A DNA stretch of 7,480 bases from an uncultured Chromatiaceae bacterium (GTDB lineage Bacteria > Pseudomonadota > Gammaproteobacteria > Enterobacterales > Alteromonadaceae), in contig CAMLNG010000170.1 of the NCBI GenBank assembly GCA_946481195.1, forward strand, positions 1 through 7,480. The letters run 5' to 3'. The translations under genes and the position numbers were made by a program. The notes beneath the pieces were generated by a model. It did not search any database. It was not told the DNA's origin and worked only from the letters and a program-made list of their open reading frames with translations. Below, piece by piece: positions 1 to 6,519 of the stretch. The first letter of the stretch is position 1. Each line of letters starts with the position of its first letter.

Positions 1-774
1 AACGACATCGTGGTCCAAGGCGCTGAACCATTGTTTTTCCTCGACTATTACGCCACAGGCAAACTGAATGTTGATACTGCAGCCACTGTAGTGGAAGGCA
101 TTGCCCGCGGCTGTGAACTGTCTGGCTGTGCCCTGGTGGGTGGCGAAACTGCAGAAATGCCAGGCATGTACCATGGCGATGATTATGATATCGCCGGTTT
201 CTGTGTTGGCGTGGTAGAAAAAGCCGACATCATCGACGGCAGCCTGGTGAAACCAGGTGATCAGCTGATCGCACTCGCGTCTTCTGGTCCACACTCGAAC
301 GGTTTCTCGTTGGTACGCAAAATTCTCGAAGTCAGCGGTCAATCACCAGACACTTTGTTAGGCGAAAAAACGCTGGCCGACCACCTGTTAGCACCGACCC
401 GTATCTACGTGAAAAACCTACTGAATTTAATCAAACAATTGCCGGTACATGCGCTTTGCCACATCACCGGTGGTGGTTTCTGGGAAAACATCCCACGCGT
501 ATTGCCAGAGCACACCAAAGCGGTAGTCAACGAGCAAAGCTATCAATGGCCGGCCATTTTCGACTGGTTACAACAGCAAGGCAACGTGACCCGCTATGAA
601 ATGTACCGCACCTTTAACTGTGGTGTTGGCATGATCGTCGTCGTCAGTCAGGACAACCTCAGTAAAGCACTGGAACTGCTGCAACAGGCTGGCGAAAAAG
701 CCTGGCACATCGGTGAGATCCAGGCTGCTGTCAGTGGCGATGCGCAAGTTGTGATCCCTGGTGTGAACGCATAA
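1..774 (+). CDS. purM: PurM, phosphoribosylformylglycinamidine cyclo-ligase (AIR synthetase), 5' truncated by the window edge
   Basis: PurM closes the imidazole ring: FGAM plus ATP gives 5-aminoimidazole ribotide, the fifth step of cytosolic de novo purine synthesis. The window opens in frame at the Asn-Asp of the conserved N-D-x-V-V-Q-G-A-E-P block. About 92 residues, including the N-terminal ATP-binding part, lie outside, and 257 residues are present. Visible family signatures are the [11 protein letters not shown] block, GGETAEMPG (fragment residues 47-55), the SSGPHSNG block and [13 protein letters not shown] near residue 160, and the C-terminal [11 protein letters not shown]. The expected full length of about 349 agrees with E. 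coli PurM (345). The TAA stop is two bases before the purN ATG, the classic purMN arrangement. The promoter, where PurR control would be expected, is not in the window. Identification is secure; the first ATG inside the window (position 10) is not the start. Confidence 0.97.
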   Translation, partial: NDIVVQGAEPLFFLDYYATGKLNVDTAATVVEGIARGCELSGCALVGGETAEMPGMYHGDDYDIAGFCVGVVEKADIIDGSLVKPGDQLIALASSGPHSNGFSLVRKILEVSGQSPDTLLGEKTLADHLLAPTRIYVKNLLNLIKQLPVHALCHITGGGFWENIPRVLPEHTKAVVNEQSYQWPAIFDWLQQQGNVTRYEMYRTFNCGVGMIVVVSQDNLSKALELLQQAGEKAWHIGEIQAAVSGDAQVVIPGVNA

Positions 775-776
775 CG

Positions 777-1421
777 ATGAAATCCATCGTTGTGCTCATT
801 TCGGGCAGCGGCTCGAATCTGCAAGCCATTCTGGATGCCTGCAAGGCCGGCTTTATTGCCGGCCGTGTCAGCGCCGTGATCAGCAATAAAGCCGGTGTAT
901 TCGGTTTAACCCGGGCCGCAGACGCCGGGGTAGCAGCCCAGGTGCTGGACCATAAACAATATGCGGATCGCGCCAGCTATGATGTGGCGCTCTGTCAGGC
1001 CATTGACCAGCACCAGCCGGATTTAGTCGTACTGGCAGGTTTTATGCGCATTCTGACGCCTGAGTTTGTCGCGCATTACAGTGGCCGGCTGCTGAATATC
1101 CACCCGTCGCTGCTGCCCAAATATCAGGGGCTCAACACCCATCAGCGCGCTATTGATGCCGGCGATACGGTGCATGGCTGCAGTGTACATTTTGTCACAG
1201 CTGAACTCGACGGCGGCCCTGTGGTGTTGCAGGCCAAAGTGCCTGTATTCCCGGAAGATGACGCAGCGGCAGTTGCCGCCCGTGTGCATGAACAGGAACA
1301 CCGCATTTATCCATTAGTCGTGCGCTGGTTTTGCCAGGACCGTTTACAACAACAAGCTGATAAGGCATTGTTAGACGGCCAAATCCTTTCACCACACGGA
1401 TATGCCGATGATGATGAATAA
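777..1421 (+). CDS. purN: PurN, phosphoribosylglycinamide formyltransferase (GAR transformylase)
   Basis: PurN transfers the formyl group of 10-formyl-tetrahydrofolate to GAR to make FGAR, the third step of purine synthesis, in the cytosol. The 214-residue length matches the family (E. coli 212). The N-terminal phosphate-binding motif ISGSGSN is at residues 8-14. The catalytic triad of the formyltransferase family is visible as Asn107 and His109 in the LLNIHPSLLPKY block and Asp145 in ELDGGPV, equivalent to E. coli N106, H108 and D144. The ATG follows the purM stop after two bases, and no strong Shine-Dalgarno is visible, so translation is probably coupled to purM. Its last 20 bases overlap the longest reading of the next gene. 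No truncation or missing key residue is seen. Confidence 0.97.
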   Translation: MKSIVVLISGSGSNLQAILDACKAGFIAGRVSAVISNKAGVFGLTRAADAGVAAQVLDHKQYADRASYDVALCQAIDQHQPDLVVLAGFMRILTPEFVAHYSGRLLNIHPSLLPKYQGLNTHQRAIDAGDTVHGCSVHFVTAELDGGPVVLQAKVPVFPEDDAAAVAARVHEQEHRIYPLVVRWFCQDRLQQQADKALLDGQILSPHGYADDDE

Positions 1422-2166
1422 ACAATGGCGCCTTCTGGCGTCATTTTTTTGCCTGAGCCTGCTAAGCCCGGTACAGGCACAACAAACAGCCGCAACCGCT
1501 CCTGTGGCTGCAGTCAGTCAAGTTCCTGCCGGCCTGAAGCCATTCAGCGCGAAATATCAGGTGCTACGCTCCGGTAAAGTCCATGGCGAAGCAGAACGGT
1601 ATTTAAAACCCTGGGGCCAGGGTTATGAACTCGGTTATAAAAGTAAAATCAGCTGGCTGATTTTCAAAGATGAACGCCATGAACGCTCGCGATTTGTGCT
1701 GAAAGACGGCCATCTGCAACCGTTTTTTTATCAGTTAAAACGCTGGGGTACAGGTCCGGGCCGACACTATGAACTGAATCTGGACTGGGCTAAACAGCAG
1801 CTGCTCACCGGTAAAGAAAAAGAGCCAAAAACCATCGAATGGGACAAACAATGGCTCGACCAGCTGAGTTACCACAGTCAGTTAGTACTCGAACTTGCCG
1901 CCGGTAAAACTGAATTTAGTTTTGACGTGTTAACCCGGCACGGCGACCCACGCAGCTACCAGTACAAAGTGACAGGCGAAGAGTTATTGTCGCTGCCGGC
2001 CGGCCAGCTGAAAACCATCCGGGTTGAGCGCGTCGGCAAAGATCTGGATAAACAGGTGATCGCCTGGGTAGCGCCGGAACTGGACTATTTGCTGGTAAAA
2101 CTGTGGCAGGCTGAAGACAAAGTCGAGCAATTTGACGTGCAACTGCAAAGTTATCAGTTCAATTAA
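1402..2166 (+). CDS. DUF3108 domain-containing secreted protein, function unknown
   Basis: The protein has 254 residues in the longest reading. It begins with a typical Sec signal peptide: a short basic region (N-K-Q-W-R), a hydrophobic core LLASFFCLSLL and a probable signal peptidase I site after V-Q-A near residue 26. There is no lipobox, since the only Cys follows Phe-Phe. The remainder (about 45-254) resembles the DUF3108 family of periplasmic or envelope proteins, with the F-S-A-K-Y-Q-V-L-R-S-G-K opening strand and alternating beta-type segments. Four ATGs are in frame (1402, 1408, 1411, 1414). The weak CGGA at 1397-1400 sits one base from the first but 7 or 10 bases from the second and third, so 1408 or 1411 may be the real start. 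All overlap the 3' end of purN, implying operon membership and coupled translation. The family is recognised from pattern memory, and its biochemical role is not known to me. Confidence 0.8.
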   Translation: MPMMMNKQWRLLASFFCLSLLSPVQAQQTAATAPVAAVSQVPAGLKPFSAKYQVLRSGKVHGEAERYLKPWGQGYELGYKSKISWLIFKDERHERSRFVLKDGHLQPFFYQLKRWGTGPGRHYELNLDWAKQQLLTGKEKEPKTIEWDKQWLDQLSYHSQLVLELAAGKTEFSFDVLTRHGDPRSYQYKVTGEELLSLPAGQLKTIRVERVGKDLDKQVIAWVAPELDYLLVKLWQAEDKVEQFDVQLQSYQFN

Positions 2167-2183
2167 ATGATACAATGACAGGT

Positions 2184-2201
2184 CGCCGGCTAAAACCGGC
2201 G
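2184..2201. other. Hairpin at the convergent junction of the DUF3108 gene and yafJ
   Basis: CGCCGG (2184-2189) and CCGGCG (2196-2201) form a perfect 6-bp GC-only stem around a 6-base loop. It lies just inside and beyond the 3' end of yafJ, whose TAG stop (2190-2192 on the minus strand) falls in the loop. It is 17 bases after the stop of the rightward gene. No T-run follows on either strand, so this is not a canonical intrinsic terminator. It may slow polymerase or protect 3' ends of the convergent transcripts. Confidence 0.5.
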
Positions 2202-2963
2202 CACCATCTCACCGGCTTTCCACAAAATGGCTTCACCGGCAGTCATCGCCTGCCAGGCTTCGTTACAGGTCAGCGGCATAGTTGCGACAATAGTCACCAC
2301 ATCGCGCTCAGTCGTTTCCCGGGCAAAATCAATATCAACATCCACATCAGACAACCGGGCCAGACCAAAAGGCGCACGCCGGGTGATGTGGTGCAGTTTG
2401 GTGCTGCAATAACAAAACAGATAATCGCCGTCGGACAGCAATAAATTAAACACGCCTTGTCTGCGCAAGCCGTCGCAAAGCCGTTTCACATAAGCAAACA
2501 GCTGCGGCCGGCTTTTTGGCCCTTGCGGATATTTCTCAGCGAGCGCTGATAAGATAAAACAAAAGGCCCGCTCGCTATCCGTTGTACCGACTGGTTGAAA
2601 CTGGCTGCATGACAGGTTTTTGTAGTCGCTGAGCTGGCCATTATGCGCGTAAGTCCAGTAACGCCCCCACAATTCCCGGGTAAAAGGATGGGTATTCTCC
2701 AATGCCACCCTGCCCCGGTTCGCCTGCCGGACGTGCGCCACCACCACATTACTTTTAATCGGGTAGTCCGTAACGAGTTCCGCCACTCGGGAATGATGAC
2801 TGGCCGCAGCATCTTTAAAAGTCGATACGCCTTTGCCCTGATAAAAAGCGATACCCCAACCGTCTTTATGCGGACCGGTATTACCACCGCGCTCACGCAG
2901 GCCTTTAAAACTAAAACAAATATCCGTCGGCACATTGGCCGACATGCCTAACAATTCACACAT
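2190..2963 (-). CDS. yafJ: YafJ family class II glutamine amidotransferase-like protein
   Basis: This 257-residue protein has the N-terminal nucleophile (Ntn) hydrolase fold of class II glutamine amidotransferases, which release ammonia from glutamine. The N-terminus MCELLGMSANVPTDI places Cys2 as nucleophile once Met is removed. Other glutaminase residues are visible: HKDGWG (32-37), Arg79 in AHVRQAN (76-82), NTHPF (90-94), the Asn108-Gly109 oxyanion pair in AHNGQL and Asp129 in TTDSE. No synthetase or acceptor domain is attached, so the protein is glutaminase-only, as in E. coli YafJ. Its substrate or partner is not established from the sequence. The start has a good Shine-Dalgarno, AGGA at 2971-2974, seven bases upstream. 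The gene is divergent from fadE across 225 bp and convergent with the DUF3108 gene. Family assignment is firm; the physiological role is unknown. Confidence 0.93.
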   Translation of the reverse strand: MCELLGMSANVPTDICFSFKGLRERGGNTGPHKDGWGIAFYQGKGVSTFKDAAASHHSRVAELVTDYPIKSNVVVAHVRQANRGRVALENTHPFTRELWGRYWTYAHNGQLSDYKNLSCSQFQPVGTTDSERAFCFILSALAEKYPQGPKSRPQLFAYVKRLCDGLRRQGVFNLLLSDGDYLFCYCSTKLHHITRRAPFGLARLSDVDVDIDFARETTERDVVTIVATMPLTCNEAWQAMTAGEAILWKAGEMVRRF

Positions 2964-3015
2964 AACACTTTCCTAAAATCAGCTGCGGTCAGCCTAACAG
3001 CGCGATGCGGATCTG

Positions 3016-3047
3016 AACAGTGCCAATTGGTTCTGTTACATAACCAA
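3016..3047. promoter_or_regulatory. Alternating array of three TTGGnnnTGT half-sites, candidate operator of unknown regulator
   Basis: Three copies of an 11-base unit abut each other in alternating orientation: TTGGCACTGTT (minus, 3026 to 3016), TTGGTTCTGTT (plus, 3027 to 3037) and TTGGTTATGTA (minus, 3047 to 3037). They create two overlapping dyads. One is 22 bp centred between 3026 and 3027, containing CCAATTGG. The other is 21 bp centred on 3037, with only one mismatched pair besides the central base. The array lies in the divergent yafJ-fadE spacer, 53 bp from the yafJ start and 141 bp from the fadE start. It does not match FadR, CRP, FNR or LexA consensus as I know them. Regulatory function is inferred from symmetry and position only. 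Confidence 0.5.
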
Positions 3048-3061
3048 AGTACTATCCATAA

Positions 3062-3073
3062 AACTGTACAGTT
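3062..3073. promoter_or_regulatory. 12-bp perfect palindrome AACTGTACAGTT
   Basis: AACTGTACAGTT is identical to its reverse complement. Its centre is about 30 bp, close to three helical turns, from the centre of the 21-bp dyad at 3027-3047. Such a site could bind a dimeric regulator of yafJ or fadE. It lacks the spacing of a LexA box (CTGT-N8-ACAG). Function is inferred from symmetry alone. Confidence 0.3.
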
Positions 3074-3120
3074 GTTCAGCTACACTTGGCGTGATCGGTA
3101 CCCACGGACTCAGGAACTAC

Positions 3121-3147
3121 TTGCATCTTAACGGTAAGGCTTATACC
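3121..3147 (+). promoter_or_regulatory. Weak candidate core promoter for fadE
   Basis: TTGCAT (3121-3126) and TATACC (3142-3147) could serve as -35 and -10 elements, but the 15-bp spacer is short and both hexamers are imperfect. The argument in favour is position: transcription would start near 3154, placing the FadR-type operator across the first transcribed bases, a usual repression geometry. An alternative is TTGGTT (3027-3032) with TACTAT (3050-3055) at 17-bp spacing inside the palindrome nest. Confidence 0.22.
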
Positions 3148-3157
3148 CTATCGCTGT

Positions 3158-3174
3158 TAGTGGTCAGACCTCTT
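3158..3174 (+). promoter_or_regulatory. FadR-type operator upstream of fadE
   Basis: The 17-mer TAGTGGTCAGACCTCTT contains the core TGGTCAGACC, which fits the FadR consensus (AACTGGTCnGACCTGTT, as I recall it from E. coli) at nearly all positions except the outer left arm. It ends 14 bases before the fadE ATG and just before the Shine-Dalgarno. FadR is a GntR-family repressor released by long-chain acyl-CoA, and E. coli fadE is a known FadR target, so acyl-CoA-induced expression of this fadE is expected. The presence of fadR in this genome cannot be seen here. Confidence 0.8.
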
Positions 3175-3188
3175 ATCAGGAGAACAAG

Positions 3189-5651
3189 ATGGAATTACTC
3201 GTATTTATTGCTTTATTACTGGTGCTGGTTGGCATTCTCGCCTACCACAGAGCCAGCCTGACGTTGTTTACCGCAGCCATTGGCGGTTTGTTAGTTCTCG
3301 GCAGCTTCTTTGGCACTGTCGGTCTGATTGGCTGGATCTTGTTTGCCGCTGTCGCTCTGCCGCTGAACATCGCCAGTATTCGTCAGCAACACATCACCAA
3401 ACCGCTGCTGAAACTCTATCGTAAAATTATGCCGGAAATGTCCACCACCGAAAAAGAAGCCATCGATGCCGGGACGACCTGGTGGGAAGGTGACCTGTTC
3501 CGTGGCAACCCAGACTGGCATAAATTGCATAATTTCCCCAAACCACGTCTGAGTGCAGAAGAGCAAGCCTTCCTCGACGGACCGGTGGAAACAGTGCTGA
3601 AAATGGTTGACGACTGGCATGTCACGCACGAGCGCACCGACTTATCACCAGAAGTCTACAACTACCTCAAAGATCAGGGCTTCTTCGCCATGATCATTAA
3701 AAAGCAATATGGTGGTCTGGAATTCTCTGCCTACGCCCAATCTTGCGTTTTACAGAAGCTGACCAGTAAAAGTATGGTGCTGTCGAGTACAGTCGGTGTG
3801 CCAAACTCATTAGGCCCCGGCGAACTGTTGCAACACTATGGCACCAAAGAACAGCAGGATTATTACCTGCCGCGTCTGGCCAAAGGTCTGGAAGTTCCAT
3901 GTTTTGCGCTGACCTCACCGGAAGCTGGCTCTGACGCCGGCGCTATTCCTGATTTTGGCGTAGTCTGTAAAGGCGAATGGGAAGGCCAAGAAATTGTCGG
4001 CATGCGCCTGACCTGGAACAAACGTTATATCACGCTGGCGCCTATCGCGACTGTGTTAGGCCTTGCGTTTAAGCTGCAGGACCCGGACAAACTGCTCGGT
4101 GATAAAGAAGATTTGGGCATCACTTGCGCTTTAATCCCGGTTACCACACCAGGCGTGAAAATTGGCCGTCGCCACTTCCCGCTGAACGTGCCATTCCAGA
4201 ATGGCCCGACTCAGGGTCAGGACGTATTCGTACCACTGGACTATATCATCGGTGGTCCATCGATGGCCGGTCAGGGCTGGCGCATGCTGGTGGAATGTCT
4301 GTCGGTGGGCCGGGCTATTACCCTGCCATCCAACAGTACCGGTGGTATTAAGTCTGTGGCACTGGCCACCGGCGCTTATGCCCGTATTCGCCGCCAGTTC
4401 AAATTGCCGATTGGTAAAATGGAAGGCGTGGAAGAAATCATGGCCCGGATCGGCGGTTACGCTTATATGTCAGACGCCTCCACCACTATGTCGGTGGGTT
4501 CGATCGACCTTGGTGAAAAACCATCGGTTATCTCTGCCATCACCAAATACCATATGACTGAGCGGATGCGTCAGGCCATTATCGACGCGATGGATGTACA
4601 TGGTGGTAAAGGCATTTGTATGGGGCCAAACAACTATTTAGCCCGTGGTTATCAGGGCGCCCCTGTCGCCATCACGGTAGAAGGTGCCAATATCCTGACC
4701 CGCAACATGATCATCTATGGTCAGGGTGCTATCCGTTGTCATCCTTATGTACTGGCCGAGCTTCAGGCCGCACAGCTTGAAGATGAACGTGCTGCCGTCA
4801 CGGCCTTTGACCGGGCGCTGTTTGGCCATATCGGCTTTAGTATCAGTAACTTCTTCCGCACTTTCTGGCTGTCGCTGACCAACAGCGCCTTCAGCCATGC
4901 CCCGGTGCAGGATGAAACCGCGAAGTACTATAAACAAATGAACCGCTTCAGCTCGGCTTTAGCGCTGATGTCTGATATTGCAATGGCAACTTTAGGCGGT
5001 GATTTAAAACGTCGTGAGCGCATCTCAGCGCGTTTGGGCGATATCCTGAGTATGTTATACATCACTTCAGCCATTCTGAAGCGTTACAATGACGAAGGCC
5101 GTCAGGCGCAAGATTTGGCGCTGGTGCAATGGGGCTGTGAGGACAACCTGTTCCGCGCACAACAAGCGCTGGATGAGTTGTTTGACAACTTCCCAAACCG
5201 TATCGTGGGTACTGTGTTTAAACGTGTCGTGTTCCCGTTTGGCCGCTCGTTACGCCGTCCAAGCGATCAGGTCGAGCATCAGGTTGCGCGGATCATGCAA
5301 ACACCTTGTGAAGCCCGCTCACGTTTGGGTACACATCTGTATCTGACTGACGAGCCAAACAACCTGCTCGGCCAGCTGGAAAAAGCCCTGGCGTACATTC
5401 TGGCTGCAGAACCACTGTTTGATAAAGTGATGCACGCTGCCAACAAAAAGCTGCCGTTTTATCGCTTAAATGAAGTGGCGGATTTAGGCTTAAGTCTCGG
5501 TGTGCTGAGTCAGGCTGAGGCTGAAAAGCTGCGTGTAGCTGAAGTGGGCCGGTTAAAAACCATCAATGTCGATGACTTTGACCCGATTGACCTGATGGCA
5601 GACAAATCGCTGTTAGAGTCAGACAAAAAAGTAGCCGAACAGGCCGCTTAA
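3189..5651 (+). CDS. fadE: FadE, membrane-associated acyl-CoA dehydrogenase
   Basis: FadE is the FAD enzyme of the first beta-oxidation step, converting acyl-CoA to trans-2-enoyl-CoA. The 820 residues match the long enterobacterial type (E. coli 814) rather than the roughly 380-residue soluble dehydrogenases. Residues 1-63 contain two or three hydrophobic segments that probably anchor it to the inner membrane. The acyl-CoA dehydrogenase core follows (about 90-515), with [17 protein letters not shown] (168-184), [13 protein letters not shown] (239-251) and [11 protein letters not shown]. The likely catalytic base is Glu498 in [11 protein letters not shown], and the block [14 protein letters not shown] comes next. 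The C-terminal DUF1974 region (about 517-800) includes [16 protein letters not shown] and INVDDFDP. The start is supported by AGGAG at 3178-3182, six bases before ATG. A FadR-type operator lies immediately upstream and a strong terminator downstream, so it is probably monocistronic. Confidence 0.97.
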   Translation: MELLVFIALLLVLVGILAYHRASLTLFTAAIGGLLVLGSFFGTVGLIGWILFAAVALPLNIASIRQQHITKPLLKLYRKIMPEMSTTEKEAIDAGTTWWEGDLFRGNPDWHKLHNFPKPRLSAEEQAFLDGPVETVLKMVDDWHVTHERTDLSPEVYNYLKDQGFFAMIIKKQYGGLEFSAYAQSCVLQKLTSKSMVLSSTVGVPNSLGPGELLQHYGTKEQQDYYLPRLAKGLEVPCFALTSPEAGSDAGAIPDFGVVCKGEWEGQEIVGMRLTWNKRYITLAPIATVLGLAFKLQDPDKLLGDKEDLGITCALIPVTTPGVKIGRRHFPLNVPFQNGPTQGQDVFVPLDYIIGGPSMAGQGWRMLVECLSVGRAITLPSNSTGGIKSVALATGAYARIRRQFKLPIGKMEGVEEIMARIGGYAYMSDASTTMSVGSIDLGEKPSVISAITKYHMTERMRQAIIDAMDVHGGKGICMGPNNYLARGYQGAPVAITVEGANILTRNMIIYGQGAIRCHPYVLAELQAAQLEDERAAVTAFDRALFGHIGFSISNFFRTFWLSLTNSAFSHAPVQDETAKYYKQMNRFSSALALMSDIAMATLGGDLKRRERISARLGDILSMLYITSAILKRYNDEGRQAQDLALVQWGCEDNLFRAQQALDELFDNFPNRIVGTVFKRVVFPFGRSLRRPSDQVEHQVARIMQTPCEARSRLGTHLYLTDEPNNLLGQLEKALAYILAAEPLFDKVMHAANKKLPFYRLNEVADLGLSLGVLSQAEAEKLRVAEVGRLKTINVDDFDPIDLMADKSLLESDKKVAEQAA

Positions 5652-5673
5652 CTATCCGCAATTCTGCACCACC

Positions 5674-5699
5674 AAGCCGGCTGCCCAGCCGGCTTTTTT
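5674..5699 (+). terminator. Rho-independent terminator of fadE
   Basis: Two copies of the self-complementary octamer AGCCGGCT (5675-5682 and 5687-5694) form an 8-bp stem around a GCCC loop, extended by an A-T pair, and run into six T residues (5694-5699). It starts 22 bases after the fadE stop. The left side has only two A residues, so it is directional for the plus strand. Confidence 0.92.
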
Positions 5700-5833
5700 C
5701 TGCCTGCGATAAATGGACCCGCGCATGTCCGCAGCGGCGAAATCACGTGAGCTAGCAGCCAGAGGCTCAATTCAGCCAAGCTGTCATGTGTCAGTTAATA
5801 CAGGAAAATTACAGAAGGAAAATCATGATGCAG
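5700..5833. other. Spacer between the fadE and tRNA terminators, no gene recognised
   Basis: These 134 bp separate two converging terminators. I find no convincing RNA gene or repeat. A purine-rich AGAAGGAAAA block at 5813-5822 precedes ATGATG on the plus strand and resembles a ribosome binding site. The frame it would open runs straight into antisense tRNA sequence, so it is not called as a gene. Confidence 0.5.
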
Positions 5834-5858
5834 AAAAGCAAAAACCCGCTAATGCGGG
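5834..5858 (-). terminator. Rho-independent terminator of the tRNA operon
   Basis: Read on the minus strand, CCCGC, loop ATTA and GCGGG (5858 down to 5845) are followed by five T residues (5844-5840), then GC and TTTT. The stem is only 5 bp but pure GC. It lies 11 bases beyond the CCA end of the last tRNA, the expected place to end the cluster transcript. Confidence 0.85.
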
Positions 5859-5865
5859 CTCTGAG

Positions 5866-5948
5866 AAGATGGTCGGTGATGCAAGATTCGAACTTGCGAC
5901 CCCTTGGACCCAAACCAAGTGCGCTACCAAGCTGCGCTAATCACCGAC
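5866..5948. repeat. Copy 1 of an 83-bp perfect direct repeat (tRNA-Pro and flanks)
   Basis: This copy is identical to 6195-6277, in the same orientation with a 329-bp offset. It covers the whole tRNA-Pro gene plus four bases beyond the CCA end and two bases beyond the 5' end. The identical part ends almost exactly at the gene edges. This fits gene duplication with diverged flanks, or gene conversion limited to the tRNA. Confidence 0.9.
5870..5946 (-). tRNA. tRNA-Pro(UGG), promoter-distal copy
   Basis: The 77-nt cloverleaf on the minus strand includes an encoded CCA (5872-5870). The 7-bp acceptor stem pairs CGGTGAT with ATCACCG, and the discriminator is A. The anticodon arm is CTTGG-TTTGGGT-CCAAG with anticodon TGG, and the T arm is GCAAG-TTCGAAT-CTTGC. 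The UGG anticodon reads proline CCN codons, chiefly CCA and CCG. It is the last gene of the four-tRNA transcript, 35 nt after tRNA-His, and is base-for-base identical to the first gene. Confidence 0.98.
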
Positions 5949-5981
5949 GAATTTACTTCTTACCTGACTTGTGCGTTGAAT

Positions 5982-6057
5982 TGGGGTGGCTGATGGGGCT
6001 CGAACCCACGACAACCGGAATCACAATCCGGGGCTCTACCAACTGAGCTACAGCCAC
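5982..6057 (-). tRNA. tRNA-His(GUG)
   Basis: The 76-nt cloverleaf on the minus strand has an encoded CCA and acceptor pairing GTGGCTG/CAGCCAC. The anticodon arm is CCGGA-TTGTGAT-TCCGG with anticodon GTG. The base just 5' of the acceptor (minus-strand G at 6058) faces the C discriminator at 5985. This supplies the encoded G-1:C73 pair that bacterial histidyl-tRNA synthetase requires, so the mature 5' end is probably 6058. It is the third gene of the cluster. Confidence 0.98.
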
Positions 6058-6073
6058 CGCTGACTTCAACGTT

Positions 6074-6194
<121 letters not shown>

Positions 6195-6199
<5 letters not shown>

Positions 6200-6277
6200 G
6201 GTCGGTGATGCAAGATTCGAACTTGCGACCCCTTGGACCCAAACCAAGTGCGCTACCAAGCTGCGCTAATCACCGAC
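6195..6277. repeat. Copy 2 of the 83-bp perfect direct repeat (tRNA-Pro and flanks)
   Basis: This copy is identical to 5866-5948. Recombination between the two copies would remove 329 bp carrying one tRNA-Pro, tRNA-His and tRNA-Arg. Confidence 0.9.
6199..6275 (-). tRNA. tRNA-Pro(UGG), promoter-proximal copy
   Basis: This 77-nt minus-strand gene is identical to the tRNA-Pro at 5870-5946: acceptor CGGTGAT/ATCACCG, anticodon TGG in loop TTTGGGT, encoded CCA at 6201-6199. It is the first gene of the tRNA transcript, roughly 20 nt downstream of the predicted transcription start. The antisense of this gene accounts for the apparent N-terminal extension of folD. Confidence 0.98.
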
Positions 6278-6304
6278 TTCGTTACACTACTGCAACGGGG
6301 CGCA

Positions 6305-6333
6305 ATATTACAACCCACCTCAGGCAGCGTCAA
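6305..6333 (-). promoter_or_regulatory. Sigma-70 promoter of the tRNA cluster
   Basis: On the minus strand, TTGACG (6333-6328) and TAATAT (6310-6305) are separated by exactly 17 bases, close to consensus at both hexamers. The bases after the -10 are GC-rich (TGCGCCCCG, 6304-6296), the discriminator type found at stable-RNA promoters under negative stringent (ppGpp) control. An A-rich tract upstream (6341-6336) could act as an UP element. The start would be near 6298, giving a leader of about 20 nt. Confidence 0.88.
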
Positions 6334-6369
6334 ACGATTTTTTGCCGTTTCGAATCGTTTGCTTATTAT

Positions 6370-6398
6370 TTGAACCTTCTACGAAAATTCCGGATAAA
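6370..6398 (+). promoter_or_regulatory. Candidate folD promoter
   Basis: TTGAAC (6370-6375) and GATAAA (6393-6398) are spaced by 17 bases, and each matches four of six consensus positions. Transcription would begin near 6405, leaving a leader of about 115 nt before folD. It lies back to back with the tRNA promoter, whose -35 is under 40 bp away. Another weak option is TTGGCG (6453-6458) followed by the A-rich run at 6477-6483. Confidence 0.35.
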
Positions 6399-6519
6399 TC
6401 GCCGGCAATCCGCTGCAAATATCAACAAAATGAAACGCTTCTGGCATTTGGCTTGGCGCTGCCCTATCGCCTGTGAGAAAATACGCAACAGTATATTTTT
6501 CAGATCACAGGCAGAACAA

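Noticed and set aside
2227..2951. Several plus- and minus-strand frames of 61-149 residues inside yafJ
   Set aside because: They lie in other frames of a strongly conserved gene and show no family signatures.
3062..3073. LexA (SOS) box reading of the CTGTACAG palindrome
   Set aside because: LexA needs CTGT and ACAG separated by eight bases; here they abut.
5813..5866. Plus-strand AGAAGGAAAATC-ATGATG as the start of a small protein
   Set aside because: The Shine-Dalgarno-like block is good, but the frame crosses the tRNA terminator and enters antisense tRNA within about 15 codons. No family resemblance is seen.
5713..5940. A 75-residue plus-strand frame between fadE and the tRNAs
   Set aside because: It has no ribosome binding site and no recognisable protein pattern, and its second half is antisense tRNA-Pro.
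5786..6046. An 86-residue frame reading [18 protein letters not shown] and later GLEPTTTGITIRGSTN
   Set aside because: These peptides are the well-known spurious translations of antisense tRNA-Pro and tRNA-His. The cloverleaf genes explain the sequence fully.
6205..6519. A 105-residue N-terminal extension of FolD
   Set aside because: It is the antisense of tRNA-Pro and its promoter, read through because no stop happens to occur. The family N-terminus begins at 6520, which has its own ribosome binding site.
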